Shown here one piece after another: positions 6,898 through 15,426 of a DNA stretch of 47,714 nucleotides. The DNA lies in contig DITE01000075.1 of NCBI GenBank assembly GCA_002422725.1, positions 1 through 47,714 of the forward strand, written 5' to 3'. This DNA is from Bacteroidales bacterium UBA6192. GTDB lineage: Bacteria; Bacteroidota; Bacteroidia; Bacteroidales; F082. How positions within the stretch are numbered: position 1 is the stretch's first letter; the number at the start of each line of letters is the position of its first letter. The notes under the pieces were generated by a model. It was not told where the DNA came from. It ran no database searches and saw nothing but the letters and a program-made list of their open reading frames with translations. A program made the position numbers and the translations under genes.

Positions 6898-8331
6898 TTA
6901 GTTTTGATCCAAAGTATTGGGCCCAACAAAGTTAAGCTTATAGGTGGTAATTAACTTGTCGTTACTGTAAACACCAAACTCAATGGGTGTGTTACTTGTA
7001 ATAACCAGTTCTTTTGACAGGACGACCATAAAACTTGCTTCAGCGACGGACTCTTTGTTGAGGAAAATTTTATCGCCCAGGTAATTAATTTCTCCATCTG
7101 GGGAAAGCAGCACAATGTCGATGGGCATATCTTCCCTCGTTTTGTTAACCAGTTGAACTTTGTAAAGGTTGGTGTATTTGTCTGGTCCATACTCCTGAAA
7201 CAAAGTGCCGGGCATACGGATGATGGTTGCTTCAACTTCGCTCCTGAATGTAAACAAGCCGGCTACCACAATGAGCAAAACTGTGAGTACGATGGAATAG
7301 GCAATTGAACGGGCATTGAAAATGGTTTTTTTGCCTTCCGAAATGCCTTTTTCAGAATCATACCTGATCAGTCCCTGTTTGAGACCAACCCTGTCCATGA
7401 TCGAATCGCACGCATCCATGCATGCCGTACAGTTTATACATTCAAGCTGGGTTCCGTTGCGAATGTCAATTCCGGTCGGGCAAACGGTTACACAGCTCAA
7501 ACAATCAATGCAATCCCCTTTACCCGTTAACATACGGTCTTCGAGCGGATTGTGCTTGCCTTTGGGCTCGCCCCGCTTGTAGTCGTAGGCCACGATGATT
7601 GACCGTGAATCGAGCAATACACCCTGCAACCTGCCATAAGGACAGGCAATAATACAAACCTGCTCGCGGAAAAAAGCAAAAATGAAATAAAATACCCCCG
7701 AAAACAATATGAGCGCGACGAAACTGCCCATGTGATCAAGCGGACCATCTGTAACAAGCACTTTGAGTTGTTCAATACCGATGATATAAGCAAGAAAAGT
7801 GTTTGAAATCACGAAGGCTATACCAAAGAAAATGATGTGCTTGGCAGTCTTCTTTACAATTTTCTCAACATTCCAGGGCATGCGGTTCAATTTCTTCTGT
7901 TTGCTATAATCACCCTCGATAAAGTATTCTATCTGCCTGAATACGAACTCCATAAAGATGGTTTGCGGACACACCCAACCGCAAAAAATACGACCAAAAA
8001 TTACGGTGAACAGGATGATAAATACGATGAGCGTGATGAGTGAAAGCACAACCAGATGAAAGTCCTGTGGCCAGAATATCTGCCCAAAGATGATGAACTT
8101 TCTTTCCAGTATATTGAAAAGCATGAGCGGTTCCCCCTTGAAGGTTATCCAGGGGCCAATAAAAAGCAATCCAAGAAGTAATCCGGCAACAAGCCATCGG
8201 TAGTTTGTGAATTTACCTTTTGGTTTTTTTGGATAAACCCAGACTCTTTTTCCATCCTCACTGATGGTGGAAACACGATCGCGGAAATACACCTTTTCGT
8301 CCTGGATGGGCTTATTTTCTATATTGTTCAT
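6898..8331 (-). CDS. ccoG: CcoG, cbb3 oxidase accessory iron-sulfur protein
   Basis: A 477-residue polytopic membrane protein. It has RVSTISEDGKRVWVYPKKPKG near the N-terminus, then several transmembrane helices with the motif GRIFCGWVCPQTIF and the later CIIACPYGRLQGV. A ferredoxin-like region has CIDCLSCVTVCPTG and CINCTACMDACD, the ligands for two [4Fe-4S] clusters. The C-terminal 120 residues form the periplasmic FixG/Ig-like domain. CcoG reduces copper for insertion into the cbb3 active site. Start at MNNIENKP is the first Met and fits the family. It is separated from ccoP by 135 bp that contain palindromes. Confidence 0.95.
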   Translation of the reverse strand: MNNIENKPIQDEKVYFRDRVSTISEDGKRVWVYPKKPKGKFTNYRWLVAGLLLGLLFIGPWITFKGEPLMLFNILERKFIIFGQIFWPQDFHLVVLSLITLIVFIILFTVIFGRIFCGWVCPQTIFMEFVFRQIEYFIEGDYSKQKKLNRMPWNVEKIVKKTAKHIIFFGIAFVISNTFLAYIIGIEQLKVLVTDGPLDHMGSFVALILFSGVFYFIFAFFREQVCIIACPYGRLQGVLLDSRSIIVAYDYKRGEPKGKHNPLEDRMLTGKGDCIDCLSCVTVCPTGIDIRNGTQLECINCTACMDACDSIMDRVGLKQGLIRYDSEKGISEGKKTIFNARSIAYSIVLTVLLIVVAGLFTFRSEVEATIIRMPGTLFQEYGPDKYTNLYKVQLVNKTREDMPIDIVLLSPDGEINYLGDKIFLNKESVAEASFMVVLSKELVITSNTPIEFGVYSNDKLITTYKLNFVGPNTLDQN

Positions 8332-8370
8332 GAGGTTTTGTTTTATGCCATTTGGTTTTTTGAAACAATA

Positions 8371-8396
8371 CCCCCGGTAAACTTAATTACCAGGGG
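8371..8396 (-). terminator. Hairpin between ccoP and ccoG, possible attenuator or processing site
   Basis: CCCC-C-GGTAA and TTACC-A-GGGG pair around a 6-nt loop, with one C/A mismatch. On the minus strand it lies downstream of ccoP. It is not followed by a clean T-run (TATTGTTTC), so it may be a weak terminator or an mRNA-stabilising stem that separates oxidase genes from assembly genes. Confidence 0.45.
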
Positions 8397-8403
8397 CATC
8401 TGT

Positions 8404-8417
8404 TTATTGATCAATAA
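8404..8417. promoter_or_regulatory. Perfect 14-bp palindrome upstream of ccoG
   Basis: TTATTGATCAATAA is a perfect palindrome containing TTGATCAA. TTGAT and ATCAA are the half-sites of FNR/CRP-type operators but here they overlap, with no 4-nt spacer. It lies 73 nt before the ccoG start. A role as operator is inferred. Confidence 0.45.
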
Positions 8418-8430
8418 GATCGTGGCTCAT

Positions 8431-8446
8431 TTTAACTATAGTTAAA
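8431..8446. promoter_or_regulatory. Perfect 16-bp palindrome upstream of ccoG
   Basis: TTTAACTATAGTTAAA is a perfect palindrome centred 28 bp from the centre of the neighbouring 14-bp palindrome and 21 nt beyond the ccoP stop codon. Two perfect dyads in one 135-bp gap suggest regulated expression of ccoG and downstream genes. The cognate regulator is not identifiable. Confidence 0.45.
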
Positions 8447-8466
8447 GCCGGTTTAAAAGATGTGAA

Positions 8467-9072
8467 TTACTCAACAAGCTCACCCTGGGGTTCTTTTGGA
8501 ACGGCAGGAGTTGAGCCCACAAGCACTTCCTGAATATAGCTGATGACCTCGATTCGTTGTTTTGGCGAAAGCTGATCCTTGTAAGGAATCATGCCTTTTT
8601 CGATAACTCCGTTTGTAATGGTGGCAAACATGTTTTCCACAGTGTTTCCATGAATCCAGTAATTATCGGTCATATTGGGGCCAACCAATCCGCCTCCATC
8701 AGCCAGATGGCATACCGCGCAGATTTTAAGCCAGGTTTCCTTGCCTGCTTCTAATGAAACATTATCGGTCAGGAGAACCATTTCAAAAGTTTCTGTCGGT
8801 TTTACTGTTTTTACATTGGCCATTTCATTGTCAAATTCCTTTTTCTGGATAAGGTCGTCCGATCTGAAAACCCAAAGCCGAACCATGTAAAAGATTGCAA
8901 AAACGATACAAAGGATAAAAAGCCATTTCCACCAGGGTGGCAGGTCATTGTCCAGCTCGCGGATGCCATCATATTCATGATTGCTTAGCAGTCGCTTGTT
9001 GGTCAGGGTGTCAATTTCGTATTCTTCCTTTTTATTGTTGGGAGTATTGTCTTCTGTAGTCATATTACTCAA
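8467..9072 (-). CDS. ccoP: CcoP, monohaem cytochrome c subunit of cbb3 oxidase
   Basis: A 201-residue subunit. The N-terminal domain has the CcoP/FixP signature HEYDGIRELDNDLPPWWKWL followed by one transmembrane helix (about residues 49-68). The periplasmic domain has one haem site, CAVCH near residue 119, with GPNMTDNYWIHG after it and a probable axial Met in EKGMIPYKDQ. Proteobacterial CcoP carries two haems; this one has only one, which I recall as usual for Bacteroidota. It delivers electrons to the CcoNO core. It starts 12 nt after ccoQ, so they are cotranscribed. Confidence 0.93.
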   Translation of the reverse strand: MSNMTTEDNTPNNKKEEYEIDTLTNKRLLSNHEYDGIRELDNDLPPWWKWLFILCIVFAIFYMVRLWVFRSDDLIQKKEFDNEMANVKTVKPTETFEMVLLTDNVSLEAGKETWLKICAVCHLADGGGLVGPNMTDNYWIHGNTVENMFATITNGVIEKGMIPYKDQLSPKQRIEVISYIQEVLVGSTPAVPKEPQGELVE

Positions 9073-9084
9073 TTTTTTTTGTTG

Positions 9085-9288
9085 CTATTGCTCAAACTTT
9101 TTGTTGTTGAACGACACATCATCGCCTTCCTCAAGTGGCATCCGGCTCAGGACATCAACTTCGTTTTTCTCCATTTTTACAACTTTTATGATGAGAAAAA
9201 CGAAAAGGATCAAGAAAATGATCAATCCGATAATCGGAAACCATTGAACCTGTGCAATGCTCTCGAGTGTATTGGTTACAATTTTCAT
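9085..9288 (-). CDS. ccoQ: CcoQ-like small subunit of cbb3 oxidase
   Basis: A 67-residue protein with one transmembrane helix (about residues 17-37, WFPIIGLIIFLILFVFLIIK) and a charged cytoplasmic tail. Size, topology and position between ccoNO and ccoP match CcoQ, which stabilises the oxidase. The sequence itself carries no diagnostic motif, so the call rests on context. Gaps of 26 nt to ccoNO and 12 nt to ccoP indicate one operon. Confidence 0.8.
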   Translation of the reverse strand: MKIVTNTLESIAQVQWFPIIGLIIFLILFVFLIIKVVKMEKNEVDVLSRMPLEEGDDVSFNNKKFEQ

Positions 9289-9314
9289 TCAACTGTTCAA
9301 TTAACGGTTATTTA

Positions 9315-11447
9315 TTACTGGTTGTTTGCCGGTTTATGAATATCCGTTCCTAACCGTTGAATGTAGGCGATCAGGGCGATAACTTCCTTGGTGTCTTCCA
9401 CCTGGATGCCACCATCGCGCAGTCCCTTTGCAATTTGATTGGCTTGTTTAAGCAAATCATCATTTGCCCGCTCAGCATAGCCTTCAGGATAAGGAACGCC
9501 CAATGTCTGCATCACCCTTATTTTTTTGGAAGTTGTACTGATATTCAGGTCACGGCTGATCAGCCATGGATAGGGAGGCATGATGGATTGTGCCACCATT
9601 TTTTGTGGGCTGAGGAAGTGATTGTAGTGCCATGAATCGGGTTTGTAGATGGGTCCTCCTTTAACACCTTCGCGTGCCAGATCAGGGCCTGTTCGTTTGG
9701 AGCCAAACTGGAACGGGTGATCGTAAATACTTTCACCTGCCTTGGAGTAATCGCCATAGCGTTCAACTTCCGATCTGAATGGTCTGATCATTTGACTATG
9801 ACACAGATAGCATCCTTCTCTGAGATAAATGTCGCGACCGTGCAATTCCAAAGGAGTATAAGGTTGAACACTGGAGATGGTAGGTACATTGGATTTGACC
9901 ATAAACATCGGGACAAACTCCACGATTCCTCCGATAAGGATAGCAACTAAAGTTAAAATCGTAAATATCACTGGCTTACCTTCAATGATCCGGTGACCCT
10001 TATCCACTCCATGACTTTGGGAGTGCAGGGCAGGGGCTTCATCATCTTCAGATTGAATAAACTTGCCGGCATTGGCAGTTTTAATCAGGTTGATAATCAT
10101 CAAAACCACACCTGTAATGTATAAAGTTCCACCAAACACCCTGATGAAATACATAGGAAGTATCTGCACTACAGTTTCGATAAAATTCGGATAGGCAAGA
10201 TACCCTTCCTCATTGAACTGTTTCCACATCAGACTTTGTGTAAATCCGGCGAAATACAATGGAATGGCAAAAAACAGCATACCTGTTGTAGCAAGCCAGA
10301 AATGGGCGTTTGCCAACTTCACACTGTGAAGTTTTGTGTTGTATATTTTTGGTAACAACCAGTACAGCATTCCAAAGGTAATCATGCCATTCCAGCCTAA
10401 AGCTCCAATATGCACGTGTGCAATGGTCCAGTCGGTAAAATGACTCAGGGCGTTCACGCTTTTCAGTGACAGCATGGGGCCTTCGAAGGTAGCCATACCA
10501 TAGGCGGTAATTCCCACGACAAACATTTTCAAAACGGGACTCTCCCTAACCTTATCCCAGGCTCCCCTGAGGGTAAGCAGCCCGTTGATCATACCACCCC
10601 ATGAGGGAGCGATAAGCATGATGGAGAATACTACGCCAAGAGCCTGAGCCCAATCGGGAAGAGCCGAATAAAGCAAGTGGTGCGGCCCTGCCCAGATATA
10701 CAGAAATATCAATGCCCAGAAATGGATGATGGAAAGCTTATAGGAATAAATGGGTCTGTTGGCAGCTTTGGGAACAAAGTAATACATCAGTCCGAGATAG
10801 GGAGTGGTCAGAAAAAATGCAACGGCATTGTGACCATACCACCACTGCACCAATGCGTCCTGGATGCCTGCATACACAGGATAGCTTTTGAGGAAGGATA
10901 CAGGAATGGCTATTGAATTAACAATGTGAAGAACGGCAACAGTTACAAACGTTGCAATATAGAACCAGATAGCAACGTAAATGTGCTTTGTTCTTCTTTT
11001 TACGGTTGTCATAATCAGGTTGATGCCGAATACGACCCAGATCAGTGCAATAGCAATGTCGATAGGCCATTCAAGCTCAGCATATTCTTTTCCCACGGTA
11101 TAGCCCAGTGGCAGGGTGATGGCTGCCGAAACAATAATTAATTGCCAGCCCCAGAAATGAATTTTCCCAAGTAACTCGCTGAACATGGGCGTTTTTAGCA
11201 AACGTGGCGTTGAATAATAAATACCGGTAAACATACCGTTGCCAACGAAAGCAAAAATGACAGCGTTGGTGTGCAAAGGACGCAGCCTTCCGAAGGAAAG
11301 CCAGGGAATGTTTTGACTCATGAGTGGGAAAATCAACTCGAGCGCAATGATCAATCCAACAAGCATCCCGACAATACCCCAGAGTATTGTGGCGTTCATA
11401 AACAAACGCGTGATCTTGTTGTCATAGGTAAACTTCTGTAGCTCCAT
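9315..11447 (-). CDS. ccoNO: CcoNO, fused catalytic and monohaem subunits of cbb3 oxidase
   Basis: A 710-residue fusion. Residues about 1-480 are CcoN, a haem-copper oxidase subunit I with about twelve helices and the expected His ligands (for example LRPLHTNAVIF, YGHNAVAFFLT, GPHHLLYSALPDW, IAHVHIGALGWNG). After a linker and one helix, residues about 530-700 are CcoO, with haem site CYLCH and the hallmark SQMIRPFRSEVERYGDYSKA. The complex reduces oxygen at high affinity and pumps protons in the inner membrane. Fusion of ccoN and ccoO is characteristic of Bacteroidota. It starts 3 nt after the ccoS stop codon. Confidence 0.97.
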   Translation of the reverse strand: MELQKFTYDNKITRLFMNATILWGIVGMLVGLIIALELIFPLMSQNIPWLSFGRLRPLHTNAVIFAFVGNGMFTGIYYSTPRLLKTPMFSELLGKIHFWGWQLIIVSAAITLPLGYTVGKEYAELEWPIDIAIALIWVVFGINLIMTTVKRRTKHIYVAIWFYIATFVTVAVLHIVNSIAIPVSFLKSYPVYAGIQDALVQWWYGHNAVAFFLTTPYLGLMYYFVPKAANRPIYSYKLSIIHFWALIFLYIWAGPHHLLYSALPDWAQALGVVFSIMLIAPSWGGMINGLLTLRGAWDKVRESPVLKMFVVGITAYGMATFEGPMLSLKSVNALSHFTDWTIAHVHIGALGWNGMITFGMLYWLLPKIYNTKLHSVKLANAHFWLATTGMLFFAIPLYFAGFTQSLMWKQFNEEGYLAYPNFIETVVQILPMYFIRVFGGTLYITGVVLMIINLIKTANAGKFIQSEDDEAPALHSQSHGVDKGHRIIEGKPVIFTILTLVAILIGGIVEFVPMFMVKSNVPTISSVQPYTPLELHGRDIYLREGCYLCHSQMIRPFRSEVERYGDYSKAGESIYDHPFQFGSKRTGPDLAREGVKGGPIYKPDSWHYNHFLSPQKMVAQSIMPPYPWLISRDLNISTTSKKIRVMQTLGVPYPEGYAERANDDLLKQANQIAKGLRDGGIQVEDTKEVIALIAYIQRLGTDIHKPANNQ

Positions 11448-11450
11448 AAA

Positions 11451-11651
11451 CTAGTTTTTGGTTATTGTTGTTGATTGGGTTTCTTCCTTGGTCTTTTCTT
11501 CTGCTGCTTTTTCTTTCTTATCAAACAGCATCCTCACCGATGGTGAATAATCGTCATCGTATTGTCCACTCCTTACGGCCCAGATAAATGCAGCAAGAAA
11601 TCCCCCTGCAACAATTATCCCCAGAAAAATTAAAAAGATGATAGCGGCCAT
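11451..11651 (-). CDS. ccoS: CcoS, cbb3 oxidase maturation protein
   Basis: A 66-residue protein with one N-terminal membrane helix and the family signature FIWAVRSGQYDDD (about residues 23-35), followed by a charged Lys/Glu tail. CcoS is needed for insertion of redox cofactors into cbb3 oxidase. It is the first gene of the ccoS-NO-Q-P transcript, with a promoter box 38 nt upstream and a perfect palindrome further upstream, so it probably sets the start of the regulated unit. Confidence 0.93.
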   Translation of the reverse strand: MAAIIFLIFLGIIVAGGFLAAFIWAVRSGQYDDDYSPSVRMLFDKKEKAAEEKTKEETQSTTITKN

Positions 11652-11688
11652 TTCGGTAATAAAGTCCCTCTTTACGAACTTGCAACTA

Positions 11689-11696
11689 CAAAATTA
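11689..11696 (-). promoter_or_regulatory. Candidate -7 promoter box for ccoS-NO-Q-P
   Basis: The minus strand reads TAATTTTG, matching TAnnTTTG, 37 nt before the ccoS start codon. No good TTG at -33 was seen, which could mean an activator is needed; the palindrome at 11731-11749 would lie about 55 bp upstream of the inferred start site. Confidence 0.5.
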
Positions 11697-11730
11697 TAAA
11701 AGCTATTCTTAGTTTGTTAAATCTTTGTTA

Positions 11731-11749
11731 ATTTAGAATAATTCTAAAT
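11731..11749. promoter_or_regulatory. Perfect 19-bp palindrome, PerR/Fur-type operator candidate
   Basis: ATTTAGAATAATTCTAAAT is a perfect 9-1-9 dyad. Its core TTAGAAT-A-ATTCTAA has the 7-1-7 layout of Fur-family boxes and is close to the PerR consensus TTATAATnATTATAA known from Firmicutes. It lies in the 189-bp gap between ccoI and ccoS. Regulation of the oxidase by a peroxide- or metal-sensing Fur-family protein is inferred from this alone. Confidence 0.5.
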
Positions 11750-11840
11750 AATATAAATATTATAGATAATGAAATGAAATTCAATGATATAATACGATGT
11801 GCGCAGGTGCCGGACTTAACAAAAAAATTGTTTTTGTTTT

Positions 11841-14234
11841 TTAAATTCTGGGTAAGAAGTGTTTTGAGAGCAGACTGATGGATAAAGTAGCAAACACTAC
11901 GACCGAAATTGAGCTTAACGGCATGAGGATTGCCGCAACCAGTGGCGACAAGTTTGCCGAAACAGCAAATGAAAGTCCCACCAGATTATACACGAGCGAG
12001 ATAAAAAAACTTAGCCTGACAACCGCAAAACTGATACGGGTAAACCGCATAAAGGAATCAATTTTACCAAACATATCAGCTGTCATGATGGCGTCGCAGG
12101 CTGGAGAAAAACTAAAAACATCGTCTGCAATTGTAATCCCTGTGTTGCTTGAGGCCAGGGCTCCGGCATCGTTGAGTCCATCGCCTATCATCAACACTTT
12201 GTCCCCTTTCTCTTTGAGATTCTGGACATAAGCTTTTTTATCAGTCGGGCTTTGGTTGAAGTGCAGGTTAGTGCCTTGGCCGAATATTGCTGTCAGGCGT
12301 TGCCTTTCAGCTTCATTATCGCCCGAAATTAAATGCAGCGTGTACTTTTTTGCCAGACGATTGATGACTTCACTAAGACCTTCACGGTAAACATTGCTGA
12401 TTGTGAAGTAACCTTTTAATGCATTGTTAAAACTTATATAAACGCGACTTTCGGTTATCGCATCCGATTCGGCTTCACCAGTCACGAATGCTTTTGATCC
12501 CAGGTTAATCCTCACACCTTTGACAAGGCCGGTTATTCCCAAACCTGAAATCTCTTCATAGCTTTCGGGCTCTACCATTTGGCAGGGATTCAGAAAAGTA
12601 TGTAATGTAGTGCTAAGGGGATGTGTTGAATGCCGCACCATCGAACGGATACAACTTTTCTCATCGGAGCTGAGTGCCTCGCCCTGATACACCACATCCA
12701 CTTCGCGGTTGATCGTGATTGTTCCTGTTTTGTCGAACACGATTGAACTGGTGCGATAGAGTTGTTCGATAACTTCTGTTTTTTTCAGGTAAAAGCCCCT
12801 GCGCCCAAAAGCCCTCATGGTACTGCCAAATGTGAAAGGGACTGTCAATGCGAGCGCACAGGGACAGGCAATGATTAAAACTGAGGTAAAAACATACACA
12901 GCAGTTGATATACTATCTTTTGCCCAGTAAAAGAAGGAAGTAAAAGCAATGATCAGGATAATGATTGTGAAATAGTGACTCACCGTATTCACGTGATTTT
13001 GCAAAGGAGAATCGTCCTCTTTGGTGCTTTTCTGATTCCACAATTGTGTCAGATAACTTTGTTCTACTTCTTTTTCTACCTCCATTTGAATAGAGCTGCC
13101 CACCTGCCGGCCGCCGGCATAGATATAGTCACCTTCATTTTTAGCCACTGGCAGTGCCTCACCGGTAACAAAGGAGTAGTCAATATTTCCTTTGCCCAGA
13201 ATAATTCTGGAATCTGCAGGGACAAGCTCCTGGTTGCGCACCAGTATTCTGTCACCCTTGATCAGATCTTTAATTGGCACAATCAGTTCCTCATTCTGAG
13301 CATCAAGTTTGGTGACAGCAACCGGAAAGTATGATTTATAGTCCCTTTCGAACGAAAGAGCCTGATAGGTTTTGCCCTGATACCACTTGCCAATGAGCAG
13401 AAAGAACAGCAATCCTGCCAGAGAATCCATATAGCCGATTCCATTTCCATTGAAAACTTCCCAGCTGCTTTGCAGAAACAGGGCAATGATGCCGAGGGTA
13501 ATCGGAAGGTCGATGTTGATGATCTTGTGCTTAAGTCCTTTCCAGGCTGAGAGGTAGTAGTCGTTTGCACTATAGAAAACCACCGGCAGGATAAGTACAA
13601 AACTTAGCCAGCCGAAAGTGTGTTTGAAATCCTGTTCGAGCAGATCTCCTCCCGGCAGATATTCGGGGAAGCTATACATCATGATATTCAGAAAACTAAA
13701 TGATGCAATACCGATTTTTACGAGCAATGCACGATTTGTTTTCGCTGCCTTTTTCCCTTCAAGATGGTTAAGTGTTATTTCCGGGACATAGTGTATGGCA
13801 GCCAGAAGTTCGGCTAATTGGCGCAAGCTAAGCAGGTCATTCCGAAAAGTAATATGAACTTCTTTTTTTGGGAAATTGACATCAGAGTAAGCGATTCCGG
13901 GGTGAAGGGTGTTCAGGTGCTCCAGCAGCCAGATGCAGGAAGCGCAGTGCACTGTTGGGATAAAAAAACTAACCCGTGAGCTGGTTCCGTCTTTAAAGTC
14001 GAGTAGTTTTTCTGCAATTTCCTGATTGTCGAGAAAGGCAAACTTTTTTAATTGCTGGGCATTTTCGATCCGAATGCCCGACATCGGTTGGATTTCATAG
14101 TATTGGCCCAGATCTTTTTCATGGAGTATTTCATACACTGTTCGGCAGCCATGACAGCAAAAACTTTTTTCGTTCCACACAACCGGGCTCTTGCCGCAGT
14201 CGGAACCGCAATGCACACATGCGTTTTGACGCAT
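11841..14234 (-). CDS. ccoI: CcoI/FixI-type copper-translocating P-type ATPase
   Basis: A P1B-type ATPase, about 797 residues from this start. It has an N-terminal Cys-rich module (CVHCGSDC and CCHGCRTVYE), a degenerate metal-binding domain with CASCIW, membrane helices with the ion motif ACPCALAL, the phosphorylated Asp in DKTGTIT, an HP motif (STHPLS) and the hinge GDGLNDAGAL. It loads copper for cbb3 oxidase assembly. The frame stays open to an ATG at 14276, but that overlaps the previous gene by 34 nt. I prefer Met at 14234, which lies just after that gene's stop in an A-rich leader. Confidence 0.93.
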   Translation of the reverse strand: MRQNACVHCGSDCGKSPVVWNEKSFCCHGCRTVYEILHEKDLGQYYEIQPMSGIRIENAQQLKKFAFLDNQEIAEKLLDFKDGTSSRVSFFIPTVHCASCIWLLEHLNTLHPGIAYSDVNFPKKEVHITFRNDLLSLRQLAELLAAIHYVPEITLNHLEGKKAAKTNRALLVKIGIASFSFLNIMMYSFPEYLPGGDLLEQDFKHTFGWLSFVLILPVVFYSANDYYLSAWKGLKHKIINIDLPITLGIIALFLQSSWEVFNGNGIGYMDSLAGLLFFLLIGKWYQGKTYQALSFERDYKSYFPVAVTKLDAQNEELIVPIKDLIKGDRILVRNQELVPADSRIILGKGNIDYSFVTGEALPVAKNEGDYIYAGGRQVGSSIQMEVEKEVEQSYLTQLWNQKSTKEDDSPLQNHVNTVSHYFTIIILIIAFTSFFYWAKDSISTAVYVFTSVLIIACPCALALTVPFTFGSTMRAFGRRGFYLKKTEVIEQLYRTSSIVFDKTGTITINREVDVVYQGEALSSDEKSCIRSMVRHSTHPLSTTLHTFLNPCQMVEPESYEEISGLGITGLVKGVRINLGSKAFVTGEAESDAITESRVYISFNNALKGYFTISNVYREGLSEVINRLAKKYTLHLISGDNEAERQRLTAIFGQGTNLHFNQSPTDKKAYVQNLKEKGDKVLMIGDGLNDAGALASSNTGITIADDVFSFSPACDAIMTADMFGKIDSFMRFTRISFAVVRLSFFISLVYNLVGLSFAVSANLSPLVAAILMPLSSISVVVFATLSISLLSKHFLPRI

Positions 14235-14242
14235 CTGATCTT

Positions 14243-14878
14243 TTATTGTTTTGTTGGCATAAACCTGATTCGCCACATTCCGCGCAAATCACCCACATAA
14301 TGATCAATGGCTTTATCATCGGGATAAAGAGATTTGATCAGCTCATAATTTTCGGGCTGTATGTCGGTTCCCGGTTTGCCATGGCATGCCAGGCACTGAG
14401 CAGTTACAATAATCGGGGCATAATATTCCAGATAATTGTCTTTGCTCAAAACCACCTGGTCCATAATACTCATCTTTTGAATATGCTTCATCGCGTAATC
14501 CTTATAAAGCTCCTGCTCGAATGCCCGCATAAAATTATCCGGATTTCTGTTTTTCATGGCAACCCGCTTAATCGAAACATGATTTGCCTTCGACAGGGAG
14601 TCAATAATGGGATAAGCCTTCATGTTGCAATACTGAACAGCATGTGGCACGCCTCCTTCTTTCATAGCACGGCTCACTTCTCCGGTGAGGGTCAGAAAGC
14701 TTTCTTTCAGCACTTCACGACCGATACTTTTGTATTTCGCTGCTATGTCGTCGGTAAACGGGCCAGTCCATATCCAGGTTGTTTCATCATTGGGTTTTAC
14801 ACGTTTTGAACCAATGTAGCCGCATGATACTGAAATGAAAAGAATCAATAAAACTATGGACAGATACTTTGTTTTCAT
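14243..14878 (-). CDS. Tll0287-like (DUF3365) c-type haem lipoprotein
   Basis: A 211-residue lipoprotein (lipobox ISVSC, Cys near residue 19). The mature part resembles the Tll0287-like/DUF3365 domain: AMKEGGVPHAVQYCNMKAYPI near residues 71-91, RVAMKNRNPDN, and one haem site CLACHGKPG near residue 164 followed by VGDLRGMWRI. These domains bind a c-type haem in the periplasm and are proposed redox or gas sensors. It precedes ccoI by a few bases and follows its own promoter box, so it is probably the first gene of the ccoI transcript. A sensory or electron-transfer role next to an oxidase is inference. Confidence 0.82.
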   Translation of the reverse strand: MKTKYLSIVLLILFISVSCGYIGSKRVKPNDETTWIWTGPFTDDIAAKYKSIGREVLKESFLTLTGEVSRAMKEGGVPHAVQYCNMKAYPIIDSLSKANHVSIKRVAMKNRNPDNFMRAFEQELYKDYAMKHIQKMSIMDQVVLSKDNYLEYYAPIIVTAQCLACHGKPGTDIQPENYELIKSLYPDDKAIDHYVGDLRGMWRIRFMPTKQ

Positions 14879-14909
14879 TTTTTGATAGTATTGACAGGTT
14901 TTGACACAG

Positions 14910-14917
14910 CAAAAATA
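14910..14917 (-). promoter_or_regulatory. Candidate -7 promoter box for the haem lipoprotein-ccoI unit
   Basis: The minus strand reads TATTTTTG, matching TAnnTTTG, 31 nt before the start codon of the haem lipoprotein. The -33 region is T-rich but has no clear TTG. Confidence 0.45.
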
Positions 14918-14931
14918 CGACTAAAAAAACT

Positions 14932-15426
14932 TTACTGACGACCCATTTGCAAGTGCGCACTGATCTCTTCCTGACCTGCTTTTCTGATTTCTGTAATGAT
15001 TCCTTTAAATATCAGGTTTTTACCCGCCATAGGATGATTGAAATCCATGGTAACCCTTTCTTTCATTTTTCTGATAATTTTGCCAAAGTGCCGGTTGCCC
15101 TCATTGTCAGCCATGGGGAAAACGTGGCCTACCTGCACTACTTCATCATCAATACGGCCATCTTCTTCGGCAAAAGTTGACATGGGTAAATCAAAAATTG
15201 CTGATTGATTAACAGGCCCATAGGCTTCGTCGGACGATAGCGTAAAATCAAAAACATCTCCGCTGCTTAATCCAATAAGCCGTGTTTCAAATGCATCGAG
15301 CAAGAGGTTATGACCAAACAAAAATTCAGCCGGATCATCAGCCGGAATCTGCTGAAGCAGGCTGTTGTCAAGCTGATCCCTTAATTCGTAACTGATTTTT
15401 GCAATAATGTTTTTACCAATTTTCAT
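14932..15426 (-). CDS. SlyD-type FKBP peptidyl-prolyl isomerase
   Basis: A 164-residue cytoplasmic protein with no signal peptide. The FKBP core is split by an inserted flap, as in SlyD: PAEFLFGHNLLLDAFETRLIG, then GDVFDFTLSSDEAYGPVN, then the IF (insert in flap) chaperone domain (about residues 68-125), and a closing MDFNHPMAGKNLIFKG. It lacks the His/Cys-rich metal-binding tail of E. coli SlyD. It assists proline isomerisation and folding. Position between the act and cco units suggests it may aid maturation of their subunits, which is inference. The 262-bp gap before actE holds no gene that I can support. Confidence 0.9.
   Translation of the reverse strand: MKIGKNIIAKISYELRDQLDNSLLQQIPADDPAEFLFGHNLLLDAFETRLIGLSSGDVFDFTLSSDEAYGPVNQSAIFDLPMSTFAEEDGRIDDEVVQVGHVFPMADNEGNRHFGKIIRKMKERVTMDFNHPMAGKNLIFKGIITEIRKAGQEEISAHLQMGRQ

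Noticed and set aside
5659..15426. A novel chemistry for the cbb3 cluster
   Set aside because: All core subunits and assembly factors have their usual motifs. The fused CcoNO and monohaem CcoP are, as far as I recall, normal for Bacteroidota.
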